Source: Paenibacillus sp. FSL R7-0345
GTDB taxonomy: Bacteria; Bacillota; Bacilli; Paenibacillales; Paenibacillaceae
Length of the DNA stretch: 64,000 nt
NCBI RefSeq assembly: GCF_038595055.1
Contig: NZ_CP152002.1
Coordinates: 4,756,501 to 4,820,500, forward strand
Direction of reading: 5' to 3'
Position 1 is the stretch's first letter; every line of letters begins with the position of its first letter. Shown here piece after piece: positions 40,621-49,735 of this stretch. Under the pieces are notes generated by a model. The model was not told the origin of the DNA. It was given only the letters and a program-made list of their open reading frames with translations, and searched no databases. A program made the translations under genes and the position numbers.

Positions 40621-41721
40621 ATGCTGCAAAGCAAATATTTTCGGACAAGCCTGTCCATCATTGCCTTTCTATTGATTCTTTATTTGGGCTCCAAGGTGAT
40701 GTTCCTGTTCACGCCGCTGCTCTCCATCATAAATCTGCTGCTCGTGCCGATGATGCTGTCAGGGTTCATGTATTATCTGCTGCGCCCGCTGGTCAGATTT
40801 CTGGAGAAGCATAAACTGAACCGTGCGCTCTCCATTCTGCTGATTTATCTCGTCTTCGCCGGCCTGTTCGTCCTGTTCTGGATTCTGCTCTGGCCGACAC
40901 TGCGCGAGCAGTTCAAGAATTTTATTGATAACATGCCTTACCTGGTACAGGGAATGCAGAATCAATTTAATGAGCTGCGGAATAACCCTGCACTGTCACG
41001 GTTTTTCTCGGGCGATACGGACCTGTCCGACAAAATATCCGAATATTTAAGCAACGCGATTAACTGGATGACCAATTCCATGTCCAATCTGATCGGTGTG
41101 ATCTCCAGTATTGTCGTGGTTATCGCCACACTGCCGATCATTCTCTATTACATGCTAAAGGACGGGCATAAGCTGTCCCCTATCCTGCTGGGTCTGTTCC
41201 CGCGGAAATTCCGCAAGGAAGGCCAGGATATGCTTGTCGATATCGACGGTGCGCTAAGCGGCTTCATTGTCACCCGGGTTATTCTGAATGTGGTGCTCGG
41301 GATTCTGCTGTACATCGGTTTCCTGTTCATCGGTCTGCCTTATTCACTGCTGCTAGCCGTAATCTCCATTCCGCTTAACTTCATTCCTTATGTAGGGTCA
41401 CTGCTTGCTTCCATACCGGTTCTTATCGTCGGATTCATTGAATCCCCTACCATGGCGATCTGGTCGCTCGTCATTATTCTGGTTGCCCAGCAGATACAGG
41501 ATAATGTGCTATCACCGATCATTTACGGCAAATCGCTGGATGTGCATCCGCTGACTACGGTAGTTATTGTGCTCGTCGGCGGAGATTTCTTCGGAATCAT
41601 CGGTGTGCTGATTGCCCTGCCTGTCTATATGATTGCCAAAATTATTTTTTTGCGCATATACGAGATTATCGTGGCAGAGCGGGTCGAGGAGATCCAGCTG
41701 CCTAAAGAAGAGCAGTTATAG
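40621..41721 (+). CDS. AI-2E/UPF0118 family permease
   Basis: A 366-residue membrane protein of the AI-2E (PerM/YtvI) family with about eight helices. Conserved regions: YYLLRPLVRFLEKHKLNRALSIL, a cytoplasmic or outer loop rich in charged residues (about 100-165), IGLPYSLLLAVISIPLNFIPYVGSLLASIP and LSPIIYGKSLDVHPLTTVVIVLVGGDFFGIIGVLIALPV. Members move small solutes or ions such as Na+; the substrate here is unknown. ACGGAGGTG precedes the ATG. Confidence 0.92.
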   Translation: MLQSKYFRTSLSIIAFLLILYLGSKVMFLFTPLLSIINLLLVPMMLSGFMYYLLRPLVRFLEKHKLNRALSILLIYLVFAGLFVLFWILLWPTLREQFKNFIDNMPYLVQGMQNQFNELRNNPALSRFFSGDTDLSDKISEYLSNAINWMTNSMSNLIGVISSIVVVIATLPIILYYMLKDGHKLSPILLGLFPRKFRKEGQDMLVDIDGALSGFIVTRVILNVVLGILLYIGFLFIGLPYSLLLAVISIPLNFIPYVGSLLASIPVLIVGFIESPTMAIWSLVIILVAQQIQDNVLSPIIYGKSLDVHPLTTVVIVLVGGDFFGIIGVLIALPVYMIAKIIFLRIYEIIVAERVEEIQLPKEEQL

Positions 41722-41734
41722 CTTTTGGTAAATC

Positions 41735-41775
41735 AAAGAGCAGCGTCCTCCCGTTACAGGAGAATGCTGCTCTTT
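41735..41775 (+). terminator. Terminator of the UPF0118 permease gene
   Basis: AAAGAGCAGC (41735-41744) pairs with GCTGCTCTTT (41766-41775), with an inner CTCC/GGAG stem. It can act in both directions for the convergent gene. Confidence 0.8.
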
Positions 41776-41800
41776 ATGTTTGCTCTGATTGTACAGCTGA

Positions 41801-42205
41801 TTAACCCCGCAGGGAGCGGACCACAAAGATATGCGTGCCCTTCATCAGATTCTGCCCGTCCTGCAGCGTAACCGCACCCTTTGTGTGTGAGACGATCACG
41901 GAATTGAAGGCAACCAGCTGGTCGCCTTTCCAGACGGTAACAGCCGATTTAAAATAGACTGCGTTATCAAACTGCTGGCGTTCTCTCATGACATATCCGA
42001 CGGAGTGAAGAACCGGGGGCAATGCCCGTTCCTTGGGAGCGAGCGCCTTAATGTAGACAATGTCACGAAAAGGTACAGCAATTTCCTGATGGCCGATAAC
42101 GGCCAGCGAAGCCTGAGGATCCCATTTGCGCAGCACGCCCTTCATAATCGTATAGGGTGCCTCACCGCAATACATGATGACCGGTCTGCCTACCCAATGC
42201 TTCAT
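41801..42205 (-). CDS. Unknown protein, 134 residues
   Basis: A mostly beta protein with no recognised domain. Visible features are IMYCGEAPYTIMKGVLRKWDPQASLAVIG near the start, where an Sm-like or RNA-binding barrel would be plausible, and VTLQDGQNLMKGTHIFVVRSLRG at the end. GGGGGGAG precedes the ATG. It begins 31 bases after ung on the same strand and is probably co-transcribed with it. Confidence 0.7.
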   Translation of the reverse strand: MKHWVGRPVIMYCGEAPYTIMKGVLRKWDPQASLAVIGHQEIAVPFRDIVYIKALAPKERALPPVLHSVGYVMRERQQFDNAVYFKSAVTVWKGDQLVAFNSVIVSHTKGAVTLQDGQNLMKGTHIFVVRSLRG

Positions 42206-42236
42206 TGCTCTCCCCCCTTCACTATGCCTGTGCTAC

Positions 42237-42905
42237 CTATAAATTCGGTATGGACCAGTCTATTCCTGTCAAACCGTGTGATTCCAGATACTCATTCGCC
42301 TGCGAAAACGGCTTGCTGCCCAAAAATCCGCGGTGCGCCGAGAACGGGCTGGGATGCGGAGACTGGATAACCTTGTGGAGGCTCCGGTCGATATAGGCCC
42401 CTTTTTGCTGGGCATGACTGCCCCAGAGGATAAATACAAGCGGCTCAGTGCGTTCATTCAGCTTCTCCATAATAGCGTCGGTAAATGTCTCCCAGCCTAA
42501 CCCCTTATGCGAATTCGGCTGCCCTTCACGGACGGTCAGCACTGCGTTAAGCATAAGCACGCCTTCTTCTGCCCAGTGCAGCAGGGAGCCGTGGTTCGGC
42601 ACAGATGTGCCTGTATCATTGTGCAGCTCCTGGTAAATATTGCGCAATGAAGGCGGTATGCGTACGCCCGGCTTGACAGAAAAGCTCAGCCCGTGGGCTT
42701 GTCCTGCGCCGTGATAAGGGTCCTGGCCCAATATAACAACCCGTGTCTTATTGTATGGTGTCAGCTTGAGTGCCGAGAACAGCAGCTCCTTGGGCGGATA
42801 GACCGTATACTGCTTGTACTCCGCCGCTAACGCATAGCGCAGCTCCTGAAAATAAGGCTTCTGAATTTCCTCCTGCAGCACTTCATCCCAATCATTTCCG
42901 AACAT
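42237..42905 (-). CDS. ung: Uracil-DNA glycosylase, family 1
   Basis: A 222-residue repair enzyme that removes uracil from DNA. Catalytic motif VVILGQDPYHGAGQAHGLSFSV (water-activating Asp) and the minor-groove loop HPSPFSAHRGF with catalytic His are both intact. Length is normal. AGGAGAG precedes the ATG. It follows rnhA by 54 bases. Confidence 0.97.
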   Translation of the reverse strand: MFGNDWDEVLQEEIQKPYFQELRYALAAEYKQYTVYPPKELLFSALKLTPYNKTRVVILGQDPYHGAGQAHGLSFSVKPGVRIPPSLRNIYQELHNDTGTSVPNHGSLLHWAEEGVLMLNAVLTVREGQPNSHKGLGWETFTDAIMEKLNERTEPLVFILWGSHAQQKGAYIDRSLHKVIQSPHPSPFSAHRGFLGSKPFSQANEYLESHGLTGIDWSIPNL

Positions 42906-42959
42906 GCCGGTTCTCTCCTCCCGATTCCTGCTGTAATTTAGACCGTACCTTGTATTACC

Positions 42960-43628
42960 CTATTTCCGCCCGTAGTCCGCTTTGATTTCTCCCCACTCTC
43001 TGGTCTGCCACTTCAGTACTTTATTTTCATACGTGTTAGTCCTCAGCCAGTTCTCAGCCCTGTCGATCAATATCCAAATCTCCTCTGTCGAAGCATCACG
43101 GGCCAGGGTGGTCGCCACCTTTTTTTGCTTGACCCATTTCATCGCGTTGACAGAATCGCTGTAAACAGTCTTGCTGCTGCCCTCTTTCTTCAGATGAGCC
43201 AGCGCGTGCACAATGGCCAGGAATTCACCCAAATTGTTTGTGCCTTTGCGGATCGGGCCGCAGGAGAAAATGATATCGCCGGTCTGCGTATCCACGCCTT
43301 TATATTCAACCGGTCCCGGGTTGCCCCTTGTACCCACATCTACAGAGATGCTGTCGTAATCAATTTCCATTGATTCCGGCGCGGCCGCAGCTGTACTGCG
43401 GCCCCGGGAGCCTGCAGGTTTGCTTTTGGCTGCACCTGCGCCAGCAGCGCCGCTTCCCCAATTGCCTCTCCAGCCTGCTTTAAAGGCTGCATCTGCGGCA
43501 GCCCTGGACTCATAGGATTTGTACTTGGCTCCGGTGTAATGATCCGTCTGAGCCTGGCACTCCGCCCAGGTGGTGTACACCCCCGGCTGCTTGCCCTCCC
43601 AGACCACATAAAATTTCTGTTTAGCCAT
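42960..43628 (-). CDS. rnhA: Ribonuclease H with N-terminal viroplasmin domain
   Basis: A 222-residue RNase HI. The N-terminal domain (about 1-50; KFYVVWEGKQPGVYTTWAECQAQ and YKSYESRAAADAAFKAG) is the viroplasmin-type hybrid-binding module. After a Gly/Ala/Ser linker the catalytic domain has the DEDD set: Asp in SVDVGTRGNPG, Glu in NNLGEFLAIVHAL, Asp in VYSDSVNAMKWV, Asp in EIKADYGRK. It removes RNA from RNA-DNA hybrids. Start at 43628 (AGGAGGAG before it); 48 upstream open codons are not needed by the family. Confidence 0.93.
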   Translation of the reverse strand: MAKQKFYVVWEGKQPGVYTTWAECQAQTDHYTGAKYKSYESRAAADAAFKAGWRGNWGSGAAGAGAAKSKPAGSRGRSTAAAAPESMEIDYDSISVDVGTRGNPGPVEYKGVDTQTGDIIFSCGPIRKGTNNLGEFLAIVHALAHLKKEGSSKTVYSDSVNAMKWVKQKKVATTLARDASTEEIWILIDRAENWLRTNTYENKVLKWQTREWGEIKADYGRK

Positions 43629-43786
43629 ATTTGCTGCTCCTCCTGCCACATAAAATTCCTCAGAAGAATATTGTAATCCAAACCGCGCCGGGATAGAAGC
43701 CCGGATCAGCAGATCAAGCGCCCGGCCCGGGGAAATCTCGGGTACCCGGATAATCGGCAGCCGGTGCGCCAATACTAGACCGGTGA

Positions 43787-44362
43787 TTAATCCAGTGACT
43801 TAAGTGTCAGATCGATAATGGTCTGCAGCCTGCCGGCATCCGGTTCTGTCTTGACCAGCACCCGCAGGCCGACTAGTGCGTTGTGCAGATAGGCTGCCAT
43901 ATCAGAAGGATCAAAGCTGCGCGTAAGCTCTCCGCTCTCCTGCCCCTGGCGCAGCAGGCGTTCCAGTAGGTGCTCTGTGTCCAGAAAAGCATCCTTTACT
44001 CTCGCCGCTGCCTCAGGATCATGAACGGCAAGCTCCACCGCAGTATTTACAAGCAGGCATCCTTTTGGCTCCGGGCCATTATTGTATGCTATAGCTTCAA
44101 ATAACAGGCGGATGGCTTTCTTGGCAGATGACAGTCCTTCAACCTTGCTCTCCATCTTGCCGGAAACAGTGCCGGCATATCGCTCCAACACTTTCATATA
44201 TAAAGTATGCTTATCACCAAACGTATCGTACATGCTCCGCTTATGGATGCCCATGCCCGTTACCAGGTCCTGCATAGAGGTTCTCTCATAACCTTGCTGC
44301 CAAAAAACCGTCACCGCTTTACCGAGGACGTTGTCAACGTCAAACTCTTTACTTCTGGCCAT
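43787..44362 (-). CDS. TetR/AcrR-family regulator
   Basis: A 191-residue TetR protein with HTH VFWQQGYERTSMQDLVTGMGIHKRSMYDTFGDKHTLYMKVLERY near the N-terminus and a C-terminal ligand domain with KGCLLVNTAVELAVHDPEAA, a pattern of regulators of alkylation or electrophile-responsive genes. A partly symmetric CGATCG site lies before the gene. AAGGAG precedes the ATG. No clear target pump is adjacent. Confidence 0.92.
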   Translation of the reverse strand: MARSKEFDVDNVLGKAVTVFWQQGYERTSMQDLVTGMGIHKRSMYDTFGDKHTLYMKVLERYAGTVSGKMESKVEGLSSAKKAIRLLFEAIAYNNGPEPKGCLLVNTAVELAVHDPEAAARVKDAFLDTEHLLERLLRQGQESGELTRSFDPSDMAAYLHNALVGLRVLVKTEPDAGRLQTIIDLTLKSLD

Positions 44363-44394
44363 GAATCATGCTCCTTTCCTTGGCTTATTTTATC

Positions 44395-44416
44395 ATTTAT
44401 AGAACGATCGGTAAAT
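44395..44416. promoter_or_regulatory. TetR-type operator before the tetR gene
   Basis: The core AACGATCGGT (44403-44412) is nearly symmetric about CGATCG, within a wider ATTTAT...AAAT context. It lies 33-54 bases before the tetR start and also faces the plus-strand lipoprotein gene. Confidence 0.45.
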
Positions 44417-44532
44417 ATTAAGGGCAACAGTGAGCTAGATCACTTCAGTTCCGCACCAACCGTTCTATATTAATTTTGAAGCGATCCGAATCCAATTTAG
44501 ATCCACCACACTCTATCAGGAGGCTTTGTAAC

Positions 44533-45084
44533 ATGAACAAGATTACTTTAAGCGCGGCTGTACTTGCTTTAATACTGCTGGCGGGATGTTCGGATTCAGG
44601 CAGCAGCAATGCAGTGAATAACAATACGGGTACAGCTGCCGGGACAAACGGCAACGTGACCGTAGATGCCGTTACTACCGCTTCCATTGTCGATAATGAG
44701 GCGGCCTTCAAACAGGCGCTCAGCAAGGAAGGCACCTGGATTGCCGCGGCACTGCGGGACTTCACCTTCGACGAGGAGCTTATTGTTGACGGCCAGTTCG
44801 TCCACAACGGTGAACCTGCCCGCAAAATCGCCCTCTACACCCAGGACGAGGATCAGAGCATCACTAATTCCTTTACTTTGACCGCACCCAAGCTGACGAT
44901 CCGCAGTGAGAATACCCGGCTGGAAGGCGGGATTTTTATCGGGGATGTTTACGTCGAGGCTGACGGGTTCACCGTGATCAGCGCTACGGTTAGAGGAAAC
45001 GTCTATTTTGCCAATAAGCAATATTTGTCCACGTTCAATCTGGGGGATCAGGGAATCGTCAGCGGGAATGCCAGAGTGAAATAA
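44533..45084 (+). CDS. Lipoprotein of unknown function
   Basis: A 183-residue exported lipoprotein: MNKITLSAAVLALILLAGC (lipobox LAGC, Cys 19), Ser/Asn/Thr/Gly linker to about 45, then a beta-rich domain with VTTASIVDNEAAFKQAL and ending in repeated short strands RLEGGIFIGDVYVEADGFTVI / ATVRGNVYFANK that look like right-handed beta-helix rungs. AGGAGG lies 9 bases before this ATG. A metallophosphoesterase lipoprotein follows after 33 bases. Confidence 0.8.
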   Translation: MNKITLSAAVLALILLAGCSDSGSSNAVNNNTGTAAGTNGNVTVDAVTTASIVDNEAAFKQALSKEGTWIAAALRDFTFDEELIVDGQFVHNGEPARKIALYTQDEDQSITNSFTLTAPKLTIRSENTRLEGGIFIGDVYVEADGFTVISATVRGNVYFANKQYLSTFNLGDQGIVSGNARVK

Positions 45085-45117
45085 CAGAGCTTTTTCAAAA
45101 GAAATGAGGTGTTTCTA

Positions 45118-46470
45118 TTGTCCGTCCGGCGGATTAATGCGGCCATTCTATTCTCCCTGCTTCTTCTGCTCTCCTCTTGCAGCGGGCAGGCGTCAGAGCA
45201 GCAGCAGGTGCTCCGGGTTCAGTCCGGCCAGAATATCAGGCTGCTGACCACGACAGACACCCATTACCTGTCCCCCAGACTGACTGATAATGGACCTGCC
45301 TTCAGCAAATTTATGGCTGCCGGAGACGGCAAGCAGCTGGCCTACAGCGATGAAATGCTGGATGCCCTTGAGTTTGATATCGGAATCCAGCGTCCGGCGG
45401 CAGTCATAATCAGCGGGGATCTGACCAATAACGGGGAAAAAGCCAGTCATCAGGACCTTGCGGAGCACCTGCGGGCTATTGAGCAGCATACCGGAACGCA
45501 GATTTATGTCATTCCGGGCAATCATGATGTGATGAATCCCTGGGCCAGACGCTTTAAGGGTGAACGGCAGATTCCGGTGGACTCTGTCACTCCAAGGAGC
45601 TTCCGCAGCATTTACAGTGAATTCGGTTATGGCGAGGCGCTGCTGAGAGACAATGACTCCCTTAGCTACCTGGCTGCCCCTTCAGAGGATCTTTGGCTTC
45701 TGATGCTGGATACCAGCCAGTACAGCAGCAACAAGAAGCTGGGACATCCCCAGCTTGACGGCCAGCTAACCGCCGCCACTCTGGGATGGATCGGCCGGTG
45801 CAGCCGCCTGGCCGCAGAGAGCGGGGCGCAGATAGTAGCGGTTATGCACCATAGCCTGCAAGATCACAGTGATTTTCTCCAGGAAGGCTTTACGCTTAAC
45901 AATAATAAGCGGACTGCTGATGTCCTGATGCGAAACGGAATCACAATGGTCTTCAGCGGGCATATTCATTTCCAGGATATCCGTGAAAGTGACCAAGGTG
46001 TTTATGATATTGCCGGCAGTGCTTTGTCCGTCTACCCGCACCAGTATGGGATTGTGGATTATACCCCTGTTTCCCGCACGCTAGAATATAATACGTCGAA
46101 GCTGAATGTAGAGCTCTGGGCCAGGGCGGCAGGCAGCTCGAATCCGGATCTGCTGAATTTTACTGCTTACAGTGAGGAGGCATTCCGGAAGCTGTCAGCA
46201 GACCGGAGCTTCGTCAGGTTATCCGGCGACAGCAGCTATGCCGATTATACGCAGGAGCAGTTGAGGGCAATGGCAGACGTGGTCGGACGGCTGAATGAGA
46301 TTTATTTTGCCGGGAATGCTGATAAGGAGATTGTTGCTGTTACCGCATTGGAAGGCTTCCGGCTGTGGCATGCTGCCCCTTACAGCGGTTTAAAAAGCTA
46401 TGTGCTGCGCATGTCGGAGCTTGAGCAGAAGGATAATAACCATTTTGTTACAACACTGCCTCTGCGGTAA
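45118..46470 (+). CDS. Secreted lipoprotein metallophosphoesterase
   Basis: A calcineurin-like phosphoesterase of about 450 residues, exported (hydrophobic ILFSLLLLLSSC lipobox). Di-metal motifs in order: TDTHYL, SGDLTNNGEK, IPGNHDVM, VMHHSLQDH and FSGHIHFQD. I start at the TTG at 45118, which has GAGGTG 6 bases upstream; the GTG at 45109 lies within that ribosome site. It could cleave extracellular phosphodiesters. It is the second gene after a beta-helix-like lipoprotein. Confidence 0.88.
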   Translation: MSVRRINAAILFSLLLLLSSCSGQASEQQQVLRVQSGQNIRLLTTTDTHYLSPRLTDNGPAFSKFMAAGDGKQLAYSDEMLDALEFDIGIQRPAAVIISGDLTNNGEKASHQDLAEHLRAIEQHTGTQIYVIPGNHDVMNPWARRFKGERQIPVDSVTPRSFRSIYSEFGYGEALLRDNDSLSYLAAPSEDLWLLMLDTSQYSSNKKLGHPQLDGQLTAATLGWIGRCSRLAAESGAQIVAVMHHSLQDHSDFLQEGFTLNNNKRTADVLMRNGITMVFSGHIHFQDIRESDQGVYDIAGSALSVYPHQYGIVDYTPVSRTLEYNTSKLNVELWARAAGSSNPDLLNFTAYSEEAFRKLSADRSFVRLSGDSSYADYTQEQLRAMADVVGRLNEIYFAGNADKEIVAVTALEGFRLWHAAPYSGLKSYVLRMSELEQKDNNHFVTTLPLR

Positions 46471-46549
46471 CGTTTGAACCCGGCAGATTGCGTTTAATGT
46501 AGGTCGAGCACTCTAATCAAGCATAAGCCCTAAGGAGGACGACAAGTCA

Positions 46550-47452
46550 ATGTTCAAACGGATGGATGAAATTATGATTGAGATTCCCGATGTCGAGAAA
46601 CCGGACCCGAATGCCGCCGCTGCCGTGCAAGAGCTGTTAGGCGGCAAATTCGGCGAGATGTCCACCCTCAACAACTATCTCTACCAGTCTTTTAATTTCC
46701 GTTCCAAGGACAAGCTGAAGCCGTTTTATGACCTGGTGATGAGTATTACCGCAGAAGAGCTGGGCCATGTGGAGCTGGTCTCCCATGCTGTGAACAAATG
46801 TCTCAGAGGCTCAACCGATTATAAAAAACCGGACTCTACGCCGCTGGAAGCAGTGAAGGACGCACGCTTGTCGTATCACTTTCTGGCCGGAGCCCAGGGT
46901 GCCATGCCGTTCGACTCAATGGGTAACCCGTGGACCGGAGCCAATGTGTTTAACAGCGGCAATCTGGTTGAAGATCTGCTGCATAACTTCTTCCTCGAAT
47001 GCGGGGCCAGAACCCACAAGATGAAGGTATATGAAATGACCGATCATCCGGCTGCCCGTGCGGTTGTCGGCTTCCTGCTGGTACGAGGCGGCGTCCATGT
47101 GGTGGCTTATGCAAAGGCGCTGGAAATTGCTACAGGCGTGAACGTGACCAAGCTGGTTCCGATTCCGTCTCTGAGCAATAAACTGTTTACCGAGGCCAAA
47201 AAATACGAGGAAAAGGGCGTTCACACCAAGCTGTATACTTGGAGTGATAAAGATTTCAGCACGATCGGCCAGATCTGGAAGGGAACGCATCCGGAGGACG
47301 GTCTTCCGCTGGAAGTAATCGAAGGCGCTCCTAAGGGCTTCCCTATTCCTGAAGCGCCTGAATCCAAGGAAGAATTCGCGCCGGGCATCTCCGAAGAGGA
47401 ATTCAAAGAAATTGCCAAACGGCTCAAAATGGCAGGCAATATCACCGACTAG
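46550..47452 (+). CDS. Manganese catalase
   Basis: A 300-residue non-heme Mn catalase that dismutates hydrogen peroxide. Ferritin-like bundle with metal ligands Glu36 (GKFGEMST), Glu70 and His73 (ITAEELGHVE), a Glu in LLHNFFLECGARTHKMKVYE and a His in VRGGVHVVAYAKALE. C-terminal extension with EAPKGFPIPEAP-type sequence is normal for the family. AAGGAGG lies 11 bases before the ATG. No PerR-like box was seen in the 79-base gap upstream. Confidence 0.95.
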   Translation: MFKRMDEIMIEIPDVEKPDPNAAAAVQELLGGKFGEMSTLNNYLYQSFNFRSKDKLKPFYDLVMSITAEELGHVELVSHAVNKCLRGSTDYKKPDSTPLEAVKDARLSYHFLAGAQGAMPFDSMGNPWTGANVFNSGNLVEDLLHNFFLECGARTHKMKVYEMTDHPAARAVVGFLLVRGGVHVVAYAKALEIATGVNVTKLVPIPSLSNKLFTEAKKYEEKGVHTKLYTWSDKDFSTIGQIWKGTHPEDGLPLEVIEGAPKGFPIPEAPESKEEFAPGISEEEFKEIAKRLKMAGNITD

Positions 47453-47549
47453 CTTTTACGCAGCTGTGTAATAGAAGGCTTGATCGCTTGAAAGCAGCTA
47501 CCTTACTGCTGTGTGTATCGGGCATGTATAAAATATATGATTAAACAGT

Positions 47550-47582
47550 TAGGGCGCCTGCTTATGCAGGACGCCCTATTTT
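47550..47582 (+). terminator. Terminator of the Mn catalase gene
   Basis: TAGGGCG and CTGC pair with GCAG and CGCCCTA around a TTAT loop (47550-47578), followed by TTTTG. Confidence 0.8.
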
Positions 47583-47650
47583 GTCGTGTGAATATCCTTT
47601 TGTCTGAAAGCTCAAGAATGTTTCTGTGGAAGGAATGCTGGTTTTACTGC

Positions 47651-48307
47651 TCAATCATAACCGCCTTCCGCCTCCGGCAGCTCCAGATACGCCTGCTTGT
47701 TTTTAACCAGCTCAAAAATATAACTCCGCAGCTCCTTCAGCTGCTCAGCATCCGCAGTCGTTTCGCAGTTTTCATCGTCCCAATCAAACGACCGCTGTTC
47801 CCCGTCCAGCCTAATCTGCCAGTGTTCCTCATCAAAAGGTGTCTTCGCACAGTTTTTCCTGTCCGGCTCCAGCTTCAGCTCCCTGTAAATATTGATTGTA
47901 CGCAGACGCGCATAAATATCTGCCAGCTCACTATCAGTAAAAACGAAATCTGCCTGCGCCGTACCGAGAGTCACCAGATCCTTGGTTACCGTCCCGTTAA
48001 AGGTGTTGATTTCATTTTTACCCGTAATGCCAAACCGTACAGAGAATGCAAAATCCGCCGGCATCGTTTCCGGCATCTGTCCGGTAACGGAGGTACGGGG
48101 TGTGATGAAGGAGTCGGGTGCGGCGGGTGCCGGGGTTGTGTCGGGTACGCTAGGTGCGGTAGATGTGTTAGGTGGTGTGTTAGGTGCCGGGATTGTATTA
48201 CTCGTATCGTTTGCTGCCCCATATTCAGCACTTGGACTATGATTTCCTGCGCAGCCTGTCAGAACAAGAAGTAACACCAGAGAAGCGACTGGTAGTAACA
48301 GGCGCAT
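47651..48307 (-). CDS. Lipoprotein of unknown function
   Basis: A 218-residue exported lipoprotein: MRLLLPVASLVLLLVLTGC (lipobox LTGC, Cys 19), a Pro/Thr/Ala-rich wall-spanning linker from about 35 to 72, then an alpha/beta domain with FAFSVRFGITGKNEINTF, TDSELADIYARLRTINIYRE and a Cys pair (about 154 and 181) that could form a disulfide. No family recognised. AAGGAGG lies just upstream. Confidence 0.78.
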   Translation of the reverse strand: MRLLLPVASLVLLLVLTGCAGNHSPSAEYGAANDTSNTIPAPNTPPNTSTAPSVPDTTPAPAAPDSFITPRTSVTGQMPETMPADFAFSVRFGITGKNEINTFNGTVTKDLVTLGTAQADFVFTDSELADIYARLRTINIYRELKLEPDRKNCAKTPFDEEHWQIRLDGEQRSFDWDDENCETTADAEQLKELRSYIFELVKNKQAYLELPEAEGGYD

Positions 48308-48432
48308 TTTTCCCCCTCCTTCTGTAACTGGTAACTAGTTATTGCTCCTACTCTTTCTCAAACGGCTGATTACCGATAATGTTGCGCTGGAGAAAAAGGC
48401 GAGGCATATTCTGCGCTAATCAAAGTCGAATC

Positions 48433-48450
48433 AGAGGCATTTTTGCCTCT
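48433..48450. other. Hairpin between the lipoprotein and AlkC-like genes
   Basis: AGAGGCA-TTTT-TGCCTCT, a perfect 7-bp stem. The minus strand lacks a T-run after it, so it is not a clear terminator of the AlkC-like gene. Confidence 0.5.
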
Positions 48451-48492
48451 CATTTCGGCCATCCGGCTGCGGCCAGCTGCGGATTCCCCCCT

Positions 48493-49620
48493 TTATTCCA
48501 GCGGCCCTTCTTCCCGCACCGCAGCTTCAAGCACGAGCTCCGTGGAGGCAACCTCCCTGCCGTTCACCAGCAGCACAATCCGGTGCCCGCCCGGATAGTG
48601 GCGGCGGGTGGTCAGGTCTGCCCAGCGGTGTGTTCGGACAGCGGACAGCCTTGATCCTCCCGGAACCGTTTTGTCGGAGAGCAGGAACAGCTTGCGGGAG
48701 GTTTTGCCGCCAGCCTTCACAAAGTCAATTCCGTATTCCACCCGGATCCTCACGGCCTCCCCTTCCCGTACCCTTAGTTCATAGCTAAGCACACAATTCT
48801 CGCCGATCCGCAGAACCGCCGGATTGACGGACAAGGCCGCGGCAGCCACTAGCGGCGTGCCCTCCTCCTCCGCATACCCGAAAAGGGCCATAATCTCCGG
48901 GTTAGCTTTGCGGATCAGCGAGCGGCAGCCATGCCGCACAATCCAGTCGGTACGGGTGCTTGCGCCTATCCAGCGGCGGGCAATACCAATCACGACATCA
49001 GGATGATCCTTGGCGATATCATTCAGATTGTTAGCCACACTCTTGCGTACGTACAGCGACGGATCATCCTTCAGCTGCTCCAGCACCGGCAAAACGGGGG
49101 AAGGATCGCGTTTGAACACCGGCAGCGCCTGCCCCCACGGCAGACGCGGACGGCAGCCTTCGCTGGCAAGCCGGCGCACATGCTCATTGCTGTGCCGCGA
49201 CCAGAATAGCATCTGCTCCATCATCCGCTGCGGGTCACGCAGCAGGAATGGTCTTACGGCAAACTCGGCACTCGACCCCTGTGTAAACCGTTCCAGTGCG
49301 GCCATTGACAACGTCCAATGCTCCTCGGCCTGCCCGTATACCTCAACGAAATCGGGGAGGATCAGGTAAGGAAAGCCGACACATTCATGATCTACCGCGT
49401 AGAGGACCGCCAAAGCTTGTTCATAGCTTTCAGGCAAAAAAGCCCCCAGTGTCTCCGTAATCCGCCGCATCCGCGCTTTCAGCTCCAGCTCTTCCCACGG
49501 CTCCCGCATCGCTTCGGCAACAAAGCCTTCTATATCGAATGCGTCATAAGCTCCACGCAGCTTCCTGCCGAAGTCTCGCAAAAATTCTTCATTGTACATT
49601 GCCTTTAACGGCTCTGCCAT
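48493..49620 (-). CDS. DNA alkylation repair protein, AlkC-like (HEAT-repeat glycosylase)
   Basis: A 375-residue protein of the AlkC/AlkD superfamily. The N-terminal two-thirds are helical HEAT-like repeats (HSNEHVRRLASEGCRPRLPWG, DPSLYVRKSVANNLNDIAKDHPDVV, TDWIVRHGCRSLIRKANPE); the C-terminal 100 residues are beta-rich (LSYELRVREGEAVRIRVEYGIDF, HYPGGHRIVLLVNGREVAS), fitting the Ig-like domain that marks AlkC as opposed to AlkD. These glycosylases remove positively charged alkylated bases without flipping. Start at 49620 (AGGAGGG before it); an 18-codon upstream extension lacks a ribosome site. Confidence 0.88.
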   Translation of the reverse strand: MAEPLKAMYNEEFLRDFGRKLRGAYDAFDIEGFVAEAMREPWEELELKARMRRITETLGAFLPESYEQALAVLYAVDHECVGFPYLILPDFVEVYGQAEEHWTLSMAALERFTQGSSAEFAVRPFLLRDPQRMMEQMLFWSRHSNEHVRRLASEGCRPRLPWGQALPVFKRDPSPVLPVLEQLKDDPSLYVRKSVANNLNDIAKDHPDVVIGIARRWIGASTRTDWIVRHGCRSLIRKANPEIMALFGYAEEEGTPLVAAAALSVNPAVLRIGENCVLSYELRVREGEAVRIRVEYGIDFVKAGGKTSRKLFLLSDKTVPGGSRLSAVRTHRWADLTTRRHYPGGHRIVLLVNGREVASTELVLEAAVREEGPLE

Positions 49621-49735
49621 GTCTTGTTCCCTCCTGCAGTTATTGAAATCTGTTATGAAAGCATAGCATGGCATACTGGACAGCCTTGTGTCAGGTTTAT
49701 TTTTAAACTCCCGCTATTTATACAGAATTCTATGC

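Noticed and set aside
47513-48274. Open frame opposite the lipoprotein gene
   Set aside because: It starts within the Mn catalase terminator and has low-complexity sequence; the opposite strand has a clear lipoprotein.
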